Positions 48,322 through 58,644 are shown, numbered from the stretch's first letter. The stretch: 64,000 nt of DNA from Roseomonas sp. E05 (GCF_030063475.1 NZ_JASIRT010000007.1:1-64000), one strand, 5' to 3'. Numbers and translations are program-made. The notes: a model not told the origin generated them from the letters alone.

Positions 48322-50277
48322 TCAGGCCGCTGCAACCTCTGCGACCGGCTTCAGATCGGGAGGCGTGGCTTCCGCCGCAAGGGTGGCGACCGCCTCGGCC
48401 AGCGTCACCGCCACCTGCTCGCGCCCGGGCAGGCGGCGGAGCACCACCTTGCCCTCCTCCGCCTCGCGCCGGCCGATCACCGCCAGAACCGGCACGCGGG
48501 CCTCGATCTGGTCCACCACCTTGCGGTTGATCTTCTCGTTGCGCAGGTCCAGCTCCACCGAGAGACCGGCCTTCTGGAGGGCGGCGGCCACCTCGCGGGC
48601 GAAGGGCGCGGCCTCGTCCACGATGGTGGCCACGGCCACCTGCACCGGCGCCAGCCAGAGCGGGAAGCGCCCGGCATGCTCCTCAATGAGGATGCCGAGG
48701 AAGCGCTCGAAGCTGCCGAGGATGGCGCGGTGCAGCATGACCGGGCGGTGACGGGCGCCGTCCTCGCCGACATAGACCGCGTCCAGCCGCTCGGGCAGCA
48801 CGAAGTCCACCTGCAGCGTGCCGCACTGCCAGTCGCGGCCGATGGCGTCGCGCAGCACGAACTCCAGCTTCGGGCCGTAGAAGGCGCCCTCGCCCGGGTT
48901 CAGCTCGTACTCGACACCGGCGATGCGGCAGGCTTCCTTCAGCGCACCCTCGGAGCGGTCCCAGGTGGCATCGTCGCCCGCCCGCTTCTCCGGCCGGTCG
49001 GAGAACTTCACGCGGAAGCTCTCGAAGCCGAAGTCGCGGTAGACGCGCGAGAGCAGCGCCACGAACTCGACCGTCTCGGCGGCGATCTGCTCCTCCGTGC
49101 AGAAGATGTGCGCGTCGTCCTGGGTGAAGGCGCGTACCCGCATGATGCCGTGCAGCGCGCCCGAGGGCTCGTAGCGGTGGCAGGAGCCGAACTCGGCCAT
49201 GCGCATCGGCAGCTCGCGGTAAGAGCGCAGGCCGTGGTTGAAGATCTGCACGTGGCAGGGGCAGTTCATCGGCTTCAGCGCCAGCACGCGGTCCTTCTCC
49301 GACTCGTCATCGACGGTCGCGAGGAACATGTTCTCCCGGTACTTTTCCCAGTGGCCGGAGGCCTCCCAGAGGCGGCGGTCCACCAATTGCGGGGTCTTCA
49401 CCTCCTGGTAGCCGGTCTCGTCCAGCCGCCGGCGCATGTAGTTCTGCACCGTGGTGTAGAGGCGCCAGCCCTTGGGGTGCCAGAAGATGCTGCCCGCCGC
49501 CTCCTCCTGGAGATGGAACAGGTCCATCTCCTTGCCGATGCGCCGGTGGTCGCGCTTCTCCGCCTCCTCAAGCTGGTGGAGATAGGCGTCCAACTCCTTC
49601 TGGTCGCGCCAGGCGGTCGCGTAGATGCGGGAGAGCATGGCGTTGCGATGGTCGCCGCGCCAATAGGCGCCGGCCACCTTCATCAGCTTGAAGGCGGTGC
49701 CGACATCGCCGGCCGAACGCATATGCGGCCCGCGGCAGAGGTCGAGCCAGGCGCCCTGGCGGTAGATCGAGATGACCTCGCTCTCCGGCAGGTCCCGGAT
49801 CAGCTCCGCCTTGTAGCGCTCGCCCCGCTCCTCGAAGAAGCGGATCGCCTCCTCGCGCGGCCATTCCTCCCGCACGAAAGTCTCGTTGCGGGCGATGATC
49901 TCGCGCATCTTCGCCTCGATCGCCGGAAAGTCCTCCGGCTTGAAGGGCTCGTTGCGCGCGAAGTCGTAGTAGAAGCCGTTCTCGATGGCTGGGCCGATCG
50001 TCACCTGGGTGCCGGGGAACAGCTCCTGCACCGCCTCGGCGAGCACATGCGCCGCATCGTGCCGGATCAGCTCCAGGGCCTCGGGGTCCTTGCGGGTGAC
50101 GAAGCGGACCTCGGCGTCATGGTCGATGCGGGCCGAGAGGTCGCGCAGCTTGCCGTCCACCTTCATGGCCAGCGCCGCCTTGGCCAGCCCGGGCCCGATG
50201 GCGGCGGCCACGGTGGTGCCCGTCACGGCTCCGTCGAAGGCGCGGACGGACTGGTCGGGCAACGTGATCGCAGGCAT
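48322..50277 (-). CDS. thrS: threonyl-tRNA synthetase
   Basis: 651 residues, full-length class II synthetase. It has an N-terminal TGS domain ([14 protein letters not shown]), the editing domain with [17 protein letters not shown], the catalytic core with the zinc Cys in [12 protein letters not shown], motif 2 [22 protein letters not shown] and motif 3 [19 protein letters not shown], and a C-terminal anticodon-binding domain. It charges tRNA-Thr. ATG 50277 gives the TGS start; 11 codons upstream are open but unsupported. It is followed by infC in the same direction, the common thrS-infC order. Confidence 0.97.
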   Translation of the reverse strand: MPAITLPDQSVRAFDGAVTGTTVAAAIGPGLAKAALAMKVDGKLRDLSARIDHDAEVRFVTRKDPEALELIRHDAAHVLAEAVQELFPGTQVTIGPAIENGFYYDFARNEPFKPEDFPAIEAKMREIIARNETFVREEWPREEAIRFFEERGERYKAELIRDLPESEVISIYRQGAWLDLCRGPHMRSAGDVGTAFKLMKVAGAYWRGDHRNAMLSRIYATAWRDQKELDAYLHQLEEAEKRDHRRIGKEMDLFHLQEEAAGSIFWHPKGWRLYTTVQNYMRRRLDETGYQEVKTPQLVDRRLWEASGHWEKYRENMFLATVDDESEKDRVLALKPMNCPCHVQIFNHGLRSYRELPMRMAEFGSCHRYEPSGALHGIMRVRAFTQDDAHIFCTEEQIAAETVEFVALLSRVYRDFGFESFRVKFSDRPEKRAGDDATWDRSEGALKEACRIAGVEYELNPGEGAFYGPKLEFVLRDAIGRDWQCGTLQVDFVLPERLDAVYVGEDGARHRPVMLHRAILGSFERFLGILIEEHAGRFPLWLAPVQVAVATIVDEAAPFAREVAAALQKAGLSVELDLRNEKINRKVVDQIEARVPVLAVIGRREAEEGKVVLRRLPGREQVAVTLAEAVATLAAEATPPDLKPVAEVAAA

Positions 50278-50475
50278 CAGTCGGGCTTTCCCAGGTTGCG
50301 AAAAGGGCACGGGAACTTGGGGGTCCCCTCGGGCCGCGTCAACGAGAAAAGGGTTGCCGAATCGCCAAGGGAGGGATGCGGCCGCGCCCCGGAGCGATCA
50401 GGGCGCAGCCGCCAGCCCTCTTTTGGGGCCTTCTCCGCCTCCCCGTGCGCTCCGCTGGCGTCCCGGAGCGCGCCG

Positions 50476-50497
50476 CCCGGCCCATGCCTGGGCCGGG
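50476..50497 (-). terminator. terminator-like hairpin at the end of the cbb3 locus
   Basis: A perfect nine-bp stem (CCCGGCCCA / TGGGCCGGG) with loop TGCC starts eight bases after the stop of the last small gene. The roughly 160 bases between this hairpin and thrS hold no recognisable gene; they must contain the thrS promoter. Confidence 0.6.
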
Positions 50498-50505
50498 AAG
50501 CCGGC

Positions 50506-50697
50506 TCAGCCGTGATGCGCCGGATCGATCTCGTCGAAGGTGCGCTTCACCAGGAACAGGGCGAAGAACACGCCGAAGAGGAAGAGCGAGAGGCAGAACA
50601 AGGTGAAGGGCCCCTCCACCGAGGTGCCGGCACCCAGCAGGCCGACCAGGGCGATCAGCCCGGAGAAGATCATGAAGAAGACGCGGTTGGGGCTCAT
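50506..50697 (-). CDS. 63-residue two-span membrane protein at the end of the cco operon
   Basis: The small protein begins MSPNRVFFMIFSGLIALVGL and has two hydrophobic segments (about 7-25 and 30-50) and a charged tail KRTFDEIDPAHHG. Its ATG overlaps the ccoS stop by four bases, so it is made with the cbb3 assembly proteins. I do not recognise it as CcoM, CcoT or any named subunit. A role in cbb3 assembly or as an accessory subunit is inferred from position alone. Confidence 0.7.
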   Translation of the reverse strand: MSPNRVFFMIFSGLIALVGLLGAGTSVEGPFTLFCLSLFLFGVFFALFLVKRTFDEIDPAHHG

Positions 50698-50855
50698 CGG
50701 CGGCCTCGCTTGGGGTTGGTATCGTCGAACAGGATGCGGGCGGCGGCGCCGTCCAGGTCGTCGTACTGGCGGGCGCGCAGCGTCCAGAGAAACAGCAGGA
50801 GCGCCAGCAGCCCAAGGAAGAGCGCCATCGGCACCAGCAGCAGCAGCGCGTTCAT
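50694..50855 (-). CDS. ccoS: cbb3-type cytochrome oxidase assembly protein CcoS
   Basis: A 53-residue protein with one N-terminal span (ALLLLVPMALFLGLLALLLF) followed by the CcoS hallmark RARQYDDLDGAAARILFDD. CcoS is needed to insert heme and copper into CcoN. Its ATG overlaps the ccoI stop (ATGA), and its own stop overlaps the next ATG in the same way. Short, but unmistakable from motif and position. Confidence 0.92.
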   Translation of the reverse strand: MNALLLLVPMALFLGLLALLLFLWTLRARQYDDLDGAAARILFDDTNPKRGRR

Positions 50856-53233
50856 GTCGGCACCTTTCCCGCCCGCAGGGCATTGAGGATGACGATGATG
50901 GAGGAGGAGGCCATCACCAGCGCCGCGATCAGCGGCGTGGCATAGCCCAGCACGGCGCAGGGCACGGCCACCATGTTGTAGATCAAGCTCAGGCCGATAT
51001 TCTGCCGCGCCAGGCGCTGCGCCCGCCGCGCGACCCGCACGGCGAAGGGCAGCACAGCCAGCTCCTCGCCCCGCAGCACCAGGTCGGCGGCGGTCTGCGC
51101 GAGGTCGGTGGCGCCCTGCGGCGCGGCGGAGACATGGGCCATCGCCAGGGCGGCGGCGTCGTTGATGCCATCCCCCACCATCAGCGGTCGCCGGCCGGCG
51201 ACGGCCAGCGCGGCGATCCGCTCGGCCTTGCCCTCCGGCGTGGCGCGAGCCTGCCAGGGACCGACGCCGGCAGCCTCGGCCACCGCTTCGACCGCGACGG
51301 GCCCGTCACCGGAGAGCAGTTCGGAATCGAGGCCCAGTTCCCGCAACGCCTGCACGGCCGGCGCCGCGTCCGCCCGCAGGCGGTCGGCGAAGCGGAAGGG
51401 CACGGCCGAGAGGCCGGGCCGGGCGAGCCAGAGCGTCAGCCCCTCGTCGCTGCCCGCCACTCCGGCAAAGGCTGCATTGCCCAGCCGCGTCTCGCCGCAG
51501 CGGAGCCCCTGCCCCGGCACCTCCGCCACGCCCGCGGGCGCCGGCGGCGCGGACGGGCAGGCCGCGACGAGGGCGCGGGCCAGCGGATGGCGGGAGGCAC
51601 GGGCCAGCGAGGCGGCCTCGGCCAGGGCGGAGGCCGGGCGGCCCGGCTCCTCCAGCAGCACCGGGCGGCCTTCGGTGAGTGTGCCGGTCTTGTCGAAAAC
51701 CACATGGCCGGCGCTGGCCAGCCGCTCCAGGGCGGTCGGCGAGGTGACCAGCACGCCGCGGCGGAACAGCGCGCCCACCGCCACCACCTGCACCGCCGGC
51801 ACGGCGATGGCGAGGCCGCAGGGGCAGGTGATGATCAGCGCCGCGACGGCGGGCACCAGCGCCGCCTGCCAGGAGACGCCCATGCCGAGCCACCAGCCCA
51901 GGAAGGTGGCGAGCGCCACCGCATGGGCGGCCGGCACGTAGAAGCGCGCAGCCTTGTCCGCGATGGAGACGAAGCGGCCGCGCGCCTGCTCCGCCCGCTC
52001 CAGCAGCCGCGCCATGGCGGCGAGCGAGCCGTCGGCGGCGGCGGCGGAGACGCGCAGCGTGAACGGGTTGCCGAGATTGACCGTGCCCGCCGCCAGCGCC
52101 GCGCCGGCGGCGAAGCGGCGCGGCAGGCTCTCGCCGGTCGTGGCGGCGGTGTCGAGCAGCGCCTCCTCCGCTTCCAGCACGCCATCCAGCCGCAGCCGCT
52201 CGCCGGCGGCGACAAGGATGCGCTCGCCCGCGCGCACCGCCGCGACAGGCACATGCCCGGCGCGGCCGTCGGGCGCGAGGCGCTGCACCGTGCCCTCCTG
52301 CAGGGCCAGCAATTCGGCCACGGCCTGGCGGGCGCGGCGGCGCGCGGCGCGGTCCAGCACACGGCCGGCCAGCAGCAGCGCCAGCAGCGCGGTGGCACCG
52401 TCGAACCAGGTATAGGCGCCGTTGCGCAGCGTCTCGGAGAGCGACATGGCCGCCGTGGCCAGCACGCCGAGCGAGACGGCGAGATCCATGTTCGGCCGCC
52501 TCGCCCGCAGCGAGCGCCAGGCGGAGCGGTAGAAGGGCATCCCCGCCACCAGCACCACCGGCAGGCCGATCAGCGCCGCCAGCCAGTGCATCAGGGCGCG
52601 CGTCGCCTCGCCCATGTCCACGCCGGCCCAGACGGCGACCGAGACCAGCATGACGTTCATCATGCCGAAGGCGGCGATGCCGAGCGCACGCAGCAGCTCG
52701 CGGCCCTCGGCGTCCTCGGTGGCGCGCAGGCAGGCGGGGGACCAGGGAGCGGCGCGGAAGCCGAGCCGGGCGATCAGCGCCACGAAGTCGTTGGCGCGCG
52801 TGGCGGGACCGCGCCAGAGCAGCGTCAGCCGCCGCGCGGAGAGGCTGGCGCGCGCGCGCAGCATCTCCGGCTCATTGGCCAGCGCCTGCTCCACCAGCCA
52901 GACGCAGGCGCCGCAGGTCAGGCCTGCCACCATCAGTTCCAGACTGTGCTCGCCGTTCCTGCCGGGACGGGCCAGGGCGGCGAAATCGGTCTCCGGCGGC
53001 GCCTCGGCGGGACGCAACGTGCCGGCGGCGGTCTCCTGCCGGCGGTAGAAGGCGTCCAGGCCCAGCCCGGCCACCAGGGCATGCGCGCCCTCGCAGCCGG
53101 TGCAGCAGAAGCGCGTGGCCGCGCCGGCCGGCAGCGGCGCGCCGCAATGCGCGCAGGCCGCCACGGAAACCGGGGCTTCGCCGCCGGCGGCGCCCCCTTC
53201 CCTCCCGGACAGGATGCGGCCCAGCGCGGTCAC
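50852..53233 (-). CDS. ccoI: copper-exporting P1B-type ATPase CcoI/FixI
   Basis: 793 residues. The N-terminal Cys-rich region (CAHCGAPL, FCCTGCEGAH) is followed by a heavy-metal-associated domain with LTCGACVW, eight spans with CPCGLA, the TGES actuator loop (ATTGESLPR), the DKTGTLTEG phosphorylation site, HPLA and GDGIND. It exports copper to the periplasm for cbb3 assembly. GTG 53233 overlaps the ccoH stop by four bases and gives a sensible N-terminus; no ATG fits. Confidence 0.95.
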   Translation of the reverse strand: MTALGRILSGREGGAAGGEAPVSVAACAHCGAPLPAGAATRFCCTGCEGAHALVAGLGLDAFYRRQETAAGTLRPAEAPPETDFAALARPGRNGEHSLELMVAGLTCGACVWLVEQALANEPEMLRARASLSARRLTLLWRGPATRANDFVALIARLGFRAAPWSPACLRATEDAEGRELLRALGIAAFGMMNVMLVSVAVWAGVDMGEATRALMHWLAALIGLPVVLVAGMPFYRSAWRSLRARRPNMDLAVSLGVLATAAMSLSETLRNGAYTWFDGATALLALLLAGRVLDRAARRRARQAVAELLALQEGTVQRLAPDGRAGHVPVAAVRAGERILVAAGERLRLDGVLEAEEALLDTAATTGESLPRRFAAGAALAAGTVNLGNPFTLRVSAAAADGSLAAMARLLERAEQARGRFVSIADKAARFYVPAAHAVALATFLGWWLGMGVSWQAALVPAVAALIITCPCGLAIAVPAVQVVAVGALFRRGVLVTSPTALERLASAGHVVFDKTGTLTEGRPVLLEEPGRPASALAEAASLARASRHPLARALVAACPSAPPAPAGVAEVPGQGLRCGETRLGNAAFAGVAGSDEGLTLWLARPGLSAVPFRFADRLRADAAPAVQALRELGLDSELLSGDGPVAVEAVAEAAGVGPWQARATPEGKAERIAALAVAGRRPLMVGDGINDAAALAMAHVSAAPQGATDLAQTAADLVLRGEELAVLPFAVRVARRAQRLARQNIGLSLIYNMVAVPCAVLGYATPLIAALVMASSSIIVILNALRAGKVPT

Positions 53234-53706
53234 GGGACGAAGACCCGCTCGCGGATGTCGAGATGGGTGCCGCCGGCGCCATGCACGCGGAGCTGCGCCT
53301 CCCACTGGCCGCGCTTCGGCAGCTCGGCGGCGGCGCGGAACTCGCCCGGCGCGACGGCGGCAAAGCCGAGCGCCACGCGCGTGCCCTCGACCGGCCGCAC
53401 CAGCACGCCCGACAGCGTGCCCGCCACTGGCTGCCCGGCCTCGTCCCGCACCGAGACGACGAGCGTCTGCACATCCATCAGCACGCTGGCATGCCAGCCA
53501 AGGGCCTCCTGCCGCGCGGTCTCGGCGAGCACGTCGTTGTAGGCGAGCCCGCGATCATAGGCCTGGCCAACGGAGACGCCGGTGAAGGTGGACAGCGCCG
53601 CCCAGACCAGCACCGCGTTGACCGCCAGCACCAGCCCCATGCCACCGATGAAGGCCCAGGGAATCCAGCCGCTGCGGCGGGACTGTTCGGGCAGGGTCAC
53701 GGACAT
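53230..53706 (-). CDS. ccoH: cbb3 oxidase assembly protein CcoH/FixH
   Basis: 158 residues: one N-terminal span (IPWAFIGGMGLVLAVNAVLVWAAL, about 14-37), then QAYDRGLAYNDVLAETARQEALGW, the FixH signature, and a periplasmic beta domain. CcoH stabilises the CcoN-CcoQ assembly stage. ATG 53706 has GAGG nine bases upstream; ATG 53712, two codons earlier, is only three bases from it. It follows ccoG after 11 bases. Confidence 0.92.
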   Translation of the reverse strand: MSVTLPEQSRRSGWIPWAFIGGMGLVLAVNAVLVWAALSTFTGVSVGQAYDRGLAYNDVLAETARQEALGWHASVLMDVQTLVVSVRDEAGQPVAGTLSGVLVRPVEGTRVALGFAAVAPGEFRAAAELPKRGQWEAQLRVHGAGGTHLDIRERVFVP

Positions 53707-53717
53707 CGCCATATTCC

Positions 53718-55205
53718 TCACTTGGGCGCCAGGAAGACGCTGCGCTCGGCCAGCACCGTGTTGCCCGCAGCGTCCAGCAGCCGGAAACGGACGGGCGTGC
53801 TCTCCGGCAGGCGTGCGCCGGCAGGCGCGGTGACCAGCGCCCGCCATTGCGTGATGCCATCCTGCCGCAGCGTCAGCAATGGCCGCGCTTCCGCATCCGC
53901 CGTGCTGTCCTGCACCAGGAGGCGGAAGCCCTCCGGCGCGTCCAGCACGAGGGCGAGGGCCGCGTCGGGCCGGGTGCGGTTCTCCAGCTTCAGCGTATAG
54001 GCATTGCGGATGCTGCCGTCCGACAGACGGACGAAAATCGGCGCGCGGTCGCGCAGCACGGCGAGGGTCGCGGTCGGGCGCAGCAGGAAGGCGCCGAGCA
54101 TCACCGCCGCCACCGCGCCCAGCACGCCGGCATAGAGCCAGGTGCGCGGGCGCGAGAGGCGCACGGGCTGGCGCGCCTTCATGCCGCAGACCTGCCGCAC
54201 CGGGCCGGGGGCGACCTGCGCCGTGGCGGCCTCGCTGGCGGCCAGGTTGGCCAGCGTCTCGAAGGCGATCAGGCCGGTCGGGCGGTTCAGCTTGCGCATC
54301 ACGTCGTCGCAGGCGTCGATGCACAGGCCGCAGCCGATGCATTCGAGCTGCTGGCCGTCGCGGATGTCGATGCCGGTCGGGCAGACATGCACGCAGCCCC
54401 GGCAATCCACGCAGTCCCCAATCCCCTCGGCCTTGGCCTTGCCGCGCGGCTCGCCGCGCCAGCCACGATAGCTGACGACAAGCGAGTTCTCATCGAGCAT
54501 CGCCGCCTGGAAGCGGGGCCAGGGGCACATGTAGGTGCAGACCTGCTCGCGCGCCCAGCCGGCCAGCGTGTAGGTGGTGGCGGTGAACAGGCCGAAGAAG
54601 ACGTAGGTCTCTAGGCTGGCGCCGCCGGTCAGGATCGCTCGCGTCACGGTCGGCGCGTCCTGGAAGTACATGATCCAGGCGCCGCCGGTAGCCGCGGCGA
54701 TGGCCAGCCAGGCGGCGTGCTTGGCCGCCTTGCGCAGCGCCTTGCCGCGCGTCATCGGCGCCGCGTCCAGCTTCATGCGGGCGTTGCGGTCGCCCTCGAT
54801 GCGGCGCTCCACCCACATGAACAGGTCGGTCCAGACCGTCTGCGGGCAGGCGAAGCCGCACCAGACACGGCCGAACAGGCTGGTGACGGCGAAGAGGCCG
54901 ATCGCCGCCATCACCAGCAGGCCGGTCAGGAAGTAGATCTCCTGCGGCCAGATCTCGATCCAGAGCAGGAAGATGCGCGCATTGGCGATGTCCACCAGGA
55001 CGGCCTGGTCGGGCATTCCCGGGCCACGGTCCCACCGCAGCCAGGGAACGAGGTAATAAAGCGCCAGGCAGGTGGCCAGGATCGCCCATTTGGCGCGGCG
55101 CACCGGGCCATTTACCGCCTTCGGGTAGACCTTCTGGCGCGCGGCGTAGAGCGAGCCGTCTTCGCCGGAAGCAGGCGCCACGCCTTTGGGATCGATCCTG
55201 CTCAT
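53718..55205 (-). CDS. ccoG: cbb3 oxidase accessory protein CcoG (FixG/RdxA)
   Basis: 495 residues. Five or so spans, GRVWCGFACPQTVWTD in the second loop, then the two ferredoxin-type [4Fe-4S] motifs CVDCRGCVHVCPTG and CIGCGLCIDAC, and a C-terminal periplasmic immunoglobulin-like domain. CcoG is a Cu(II) reductase supplying Cu(I) for cbb3 assembly. ATG 55205 lies six bases after the ccoP stop. Confidence 0.96.
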   Translation of the reverse strand: MSRIDPKGVAPASGEDGSLYAARQKVYPKAVNGPVRRAKWAILATCLALYYLVPWLRWDRGPGMPDQAVLVDIANARIFLLWIEIWPQEIYFLTGLLVMAAIGLFAVTSLFGRVWCGFACPQTVWTDLFMWVERRIEGDRNARMKLDAAPMTRGKALRKAAKHAAWLAIAAATGGAWIMYFQDAPTVTRAILTGGASLETYVFFGLFTATTYTLAGWAREQVCTYMCPWPRFQAAMLDENSLVVSYRGWRGEPRGKAKAEGIGDCVDCRGCVHVCPTGIDIRDGQQLECIGCGLCIDACDDVMRKLNRPTGLIAFETLANLAASEAATAQVAPGPVRQVCGMKARQPVRLSRPRTWLYAGVLGAVAAVMLGAFLLRPTATLAVLRDRAPIFVRLSDGSIRNAYTLKLENRTRPDAALALVLDAPEGFRLLVQDSTADAEARPLLTLRQDGITQWRALVTAPAGARLPESTPVRFRLLDAAGNTVLAERSVFLAPK

Positions 55206-55211
55206 CGCGCC

Positions 55212-56087
55212 TTACTCCGGCTCGCCGCCGCCCAGCGAGTGGACGTAGACGGTGAGCATGTTGACCACCGCCGGGTCCAGCCGCGCACCCCAGGCCGGCA
55301 TCACCCCGGCGCGGGCATAGGAGACGGACTGCACCACGGCGGCCTTGTCGCCGCCATAGAGCCAGACCTGATCGGCCAGGTTGGGCGCGCCCAGTTCGCG
55401 GTTGCCGCGGCCGCCATCACCGTGGCAGCTCGCGCAGTTCTCGGCGAAGACGGCGGCGCCACGCTGCGCCGCGGCGGCATCGGCCGCGCGGCCGGAGAGG
55501 GCCAGCACGTGCTCGGCCACGTCGTTCACCTGCGCCGGCTTCAGCAGCCCGTCGGCCAGGAAACGGGGCATCATGGTGGTGCGCGCCACCTCGTCCTCGG
55601 CGTTGCGGATGCCGTGCGCGATGGTCTGATGGATGTCGGCGAGCTTGCCGCCCCAGATCCAGTCGTCATCCGCCAGGCTGGGGAAGCCGCCCTGCGCGCC
55701 CTGCCCGCCCGCGCCATGGCAGGCGGCACAGTTGTTGGCGAAGGCCACGCGACCGCCGGCGAGGGCGAAGTTGCGCATCTCCGGGTCAGCCAGGATCTGC
55801 TCCGGCGTCGCCGCGCGGATGGCGGCCAGGCGCGGCTCCAGCTTCCTGGCGTGCTCGGCCATTTCCTGCTCGATGGCGCCGCGGGCGGTCCAGCCGGTGA
55901 CGCCGGTGGCGCCCTGGATCGGCAGCGCCGGGTAGAGCACCACCCAGACGGCCGCGAAGGCGATGGTGGCGAAGAACACGTAGAGCCACCACTTCGGCAG
56001 CGGCGTGTTCAGCTCCTTGATGCCGTCCCACTCATGTCCGGTGGTCAGCGTCCCGCTGACGGCATCCTTCTCGATCTTGGTCGGCAT
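55212..56087 (-). CDS. ccoP: cbb3 oxidase diheme subunit CcoP
   Basis: 291 residues. One membrane anchor (about 33-54, PKWWLYVFFATIAFAAVW), then two cytochrome c domains with CAACH (Cys120-His124) and CASCH (Cys218-His222). Axial Met candidates are in TTMMPRFL and AGVMPAWG. It passes electrons from cytochrome c to CcoO/CcoN. The N-terminal GHEWDGIKELNTPLP is the family signature. It starts two bases after the ccoQ stop. Confidence 0.96.
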   Translation of the reverse strand: MPTKIEKDAVSGTLTTGHEWDGIKELNTPLPKWWLYVFFATIAFAAVWVVLYPALPIQGATGVTGWTARGAIEQEMAEHARKLEPRLAAIRAATPEQILADPEMRNFALAGGRVAFANNCAACHGAGGQGAQGGFPSLADDDWIWGGKLADIHQTIAHGIRNAEDEVARTTMMPRFLADGLLKPAQVNDVAEHVLALSGRAADAAAAQRGAAVFAENCASCHGDGGRGNRELGAPNLADQVWLYGGDKAAVVQSVSYARAGVMPAWGARLDPAVVNMLTVYVHSLGGGEPE

Positions 56088-56089
56088 CG

Positions 56090-56272
56090 TCAGATGCTCC
56101 GTTGCGGCTGCCGCGGGCGCGGCGCCTCGTCACGCAGGGGGATGTCGGCCAGCGCCTGGTAGGCGTGACGCTTGCCGGGGCGCAGCACCCAGAACAGGAT
56201 GAAGCTGAACAGCACGAAGAACCACACGACCCAGGCGGTCTTCAGCAGCGGATAGAGGGCGATCAGGTCCAT
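56090..56272 (-). CDS. ccoQ: cbb3 oxidase subunit CcoQ
   Basis: 60 residues: one span (TAWVVWFFVLFSFILFWVL, about 12-30) then the CcoQ tail RPGKRHAYQALADIPLRDE. CcoQ stabilises the complex. A purine-rich AGGAGAGAGAG precedes the ATG. It lies between ccoO and ccoP, the standard place. Confidence 0.93.
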   Translation of the reverse strand: MDLIALYPLLKTAWVVWFFVLFSFILFWVLRPGKRHAYQALADIPLRDEAPRPRQPQRSI

Positions 56273-56282
56273 CTCTCTCTCC

Positions 56283-57014
56283 TCACTGCTGCCGCACGCT
56301 CTCGGGCGTGACGTCGCTGAACTTCACCAGCGTGCCGAGCATCTGCAGATAGGCGACCAGCGCATCCATCTCGGTGATGTCGCGGCCATTGCCGTCGAAG
56401 GCGGCCTGGCGCGCGCGGGCATAGCGGCCGCTGAAGCCCGTGGGGTCCTCGTCCGGCTTCGCCTGCGCCTCCAGGTCGGCCTTGGCGCTGGCGATCATCG
56501 CATCCGTATAGGGCACGCCGACGGCGCGCTGGCCGCGCAGGTGGTCCTGGATGTCGCCATAGTCCAGCGGACGGTCGAGGAAGGCATAAGGCGGCATGAC
56601 ACTTTCCGGCACCACGGCGCGCGGGCTCTTCAGATGCGCCACGTGCCAATCATCGGAGTAGCGGCCACCGACGCGCGCCAGGTCCGGCCCGGTGCGCTTG
56701 CTGCCCCACTGGAAGGGATGGTCGAACATGCTCTCCGCGGCGAGGCTGTAGTGGCCATAGCGCTCCGCCTCGTCGCGGAAGGGGCGGATCATCTGGCTGT
56801 GGCAGGTGTAGCAGCCCTCGCGCACGAAGATGTTGCGGCCCATCAGCTCCAGCGGCGTGTAGGGGCGGATGCCCTGCACGCGCTCGATGGTGGTCTCCAC
56901 GGCGAAGAGCGGCACGATCTGCACCAGCCCGCCGATGGAGACGGTGATCAGCGTGAGCACGCCGAGCAGGATCAGGTTCTTTTCGATCAGCGCGTGGCTG
57001 AAGCGGCGGAACAT
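56283..57014 (-). CDS. ccoO: cbb3 oxidase monoheme subunit CcoO
   Basis: 243 residues: one N-terminal span ([20 protein letters not shown]), then one heme c site CYTCH (Cys68-His72) in [15 protein letters not shown], and SVMPPYAFL with the axial Met. [13 protein letters not shown] is the family mark. It carries electrons from CcoP to CcoN. It starts 13 bases after the ccoN stop. Confidence 0.97.
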   Translation of the reverse strand: MFRRFSHALIEKNLILLGVLTLITVSIGGLVQIVPLFAVETTIERVQGIRPYTPLELMGRNIFVREGCYTCHSQMIRPFRDEAERYGHYSLAAESMFDHPFQWGSKRTGPDLARVGGRYSDDWHVAHLKSPRAVVPESVMPPYAFLDRPLDYGDIQDHLRGQRAVGVPYTDAMIASAKADLEAQAKPDEDPTGFSGRYARARQAAFDGNGRDITEMDALVAYLQMLGTLVKFSDVTPESVRQQ

Positions 57015-57027
57015 CGGTCGTGCTCCT

Positions 57028-58518
57028 TCACTCGGCCGGCACGGTGGCGGCGGCGGGGAGCGGCTGCGTGAGCGGCGCCTCCTCCGTCCCGGCGGTCACC
57101 GTGCGCCAGAGGTTGTAGACCATCAGCAGAGCGCCGCTCAGGTAGAGCACGCCGCCGAGGGCGCGGATGACGTAGTAGGGGTGCATGGCGGCCACCGTCT
57201 CCACGAAGGAGTACTGCAGGAAGCCGAGCTCGTCGTAGGAGCGCCACATCAGGCCCTGCATGATGCCGGACACCCACATCGCGGTGATGTAGAGGACGAT
57301 GCCCAGCGTCGCGACCCAGAAATGCCAGGCGGCGAGCTTCTTGGAGTAGAGCTCGGTCCTGCCCCAGAGCCGCGGCACCAGCCAGTACATCGCGCCGAAG
57401 GTGATGAAGCCGACCCAGCCCATGGCGCCGGAATGCACGTGGCCGATGGTCCAGTCGGTGTAGTGGGAGAGGCTGTTCACCGCCTTCACCGACATCACCG
57501 GGCCCTCGAAGGTGCTCATGCCGTAGAAGCCGACGGCGGTGACGGAGAAGCGCAGGCCGGGATCGGTGCGCAGCTTGTCCCAGGCGCCGGAGAGCGTCAT
57601 CAGGCCGTTGATCATGCCGCCCCAGGAGGGCATCCACAGCATGACCGAGAACACCATGCCGAGCGTCTGCGCCCAGTCCGGCAGCGCGGTGTAGTGCAGG
57701 TGGTGCGGACCGGCCCAGATGTAGAGGAAGATCAGCGACCAGAAGTGGATGATGGAGAGGCGGTAGGAATAGACCGGCCGCTCCGCCTGCTTCGGAATGA
57801 AGTAGTACATCATGCCAAGGAAGCCGGCGGTCAGGAAGAAGCCTACGGCGTTGTGGCCGTACCACCACTGGATCATCGCGTCCTGCACGCCCGAGGCAAG
57901 GCCATAGGACTTGGCATGGCCAGGCAGCGGCAGGGCGACATTGTTGCCGATGTGCAGCATGGCGATGGTGATGATGAAGGCGAGGTAGAACCAGTTCGCC
58001 ACATAGATATGCGGCTCCTCACGCCGCAGGATGGTGCCGCCGAAGGCCACGAGATAGGCGACCCAGACCACCGTCAGCCAGAGGTCCACGTACCACTCCG
58101 GCTCGGCGTATTCCTTGCCCTGCGTGACGCCGAGCACATAGCCCAGCGCCGCCATGACGATGAAGAAATTATAGCCGGCGAACAGGAACCAGCCCATCTC
58201 CTCGCCACCGAACAGCCGCGCCCGGCAGGTGCGCTGCACCACGTAAAGGCTGGTGCAGATCAGCGCATTGCCGCCGAAGGCGAAGATCACCGCGCTGGTG
58301 TGCACCGGCCGAAGCCGGCCGAAGGTGGTCCATTCGAGGTCGAGGTTCAGCAGCGGGAAGGCGAGCTGCGAGGCGATCAGCACGCCCATCAGGAAGCCCA
58401 CCACACCCCAGAACAGGGTGGCGACCGCCATGGCGCGGATCGGGCCATCCACATACGAATCCTGCCGCCACGTGCCGATCTGTGCGGCGAGGCTGGCAGC
58501 GTGGCCTCCTTCGGGCAT
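57028..58518 (-). CDS. ccoN: cbb3 oxidase catalytic subunit CcoN
   Basis: 496 residues, 12 or more spans, heme-copper oxidase type C. Ligand histidines are visible in [12 protein letters not shown] (low-spin heme), [10 protein letters not shown] and [10 protein letters not shown] (CuB), and [11 protein letters not shown] (hemes). It lacks the Tyr-His crosslink motif of aa3 oxidases, as expected for C type. It reduces O2 with high affinity at the inner membrane. ATG 58518 was chosen over the longer frame to 58644, which would swallow the FNR box. Confidence 0.96.
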   Translation of the reverse strand: MPEGGHAASLAAQIGTWRQDSYVDGPIRAMAVATLFWGVVGFLMGVLIASQLAFPLLNLDLEWTTFGRLRPVHTSAVIFAFGGNALICTSLYVVQRTCRARLFGGEEMGWFLFAGYNFFIVMAALGYVLGVTQGKEYAEPEWYVDLWLTVVWVAYLVAFGGTILRREEPHIYVANWFYLAFIITIAMLHIGNNVALPLPGHAKSYGLASGVQDAMIQWWYGHNAVGFFLTAGFLGMMYYFIPKQAERPVYSYRLSIIHFWSLIFLYIWAGPHHLHYTALPDWAQTLGMVFSVMLWMPSWGGMINGLMTLSGAWDKLRTDPGLRFSVTAVGFYGMSTFEGPVMSVKAVNSLSHYTDWTIGHVHSGAMGWVGFITFGAMYWLVPRLWGRTELYSKKLAAWHFWVATLGIVLYITAMWVSGIMQGLMWRSYDELGFLQYSFVETVAAMHPYYVIRALGGVLYLSGALLMVYNLWRTVTAGTEEAPLTQPLPAAATVPAE

Positions 58519-58630
58519 CGGGGATGTCTCCGGTCTGGTCAGGGGGGGAGCCGCCCCCCCGGCGGCCGCACGCGGTGGGGCCGACGCGCGGGATTCCGCG
58601 CAAGGAAGCGCAGCCGGGGCGGCGCTGTCC

Positions 58631-58644
58631 TTGACCCGCATCAA
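58631..58644. promoter_or_regulatory. FNR/FixK-type box upstream of ccoN
   Basis: TTGACCCGCATCAA fits the FixK/Anr consensus TTGAY-N4-RTCAA exactly. It lies 113 bases upstream of the ccoN start and 55 bases upstream of the divergent DUF2189 gene. Oxygen-limited induction of cco genes through such a box is well established in alphaproteobacteria. Confidence 0.8.

Noticed and set aside
53263-54000. Plus-strand frames opposite ccoH/ccoG
   Set aside because: Low-complexity Arg/Ala/His products opposite well-identified cco genes.
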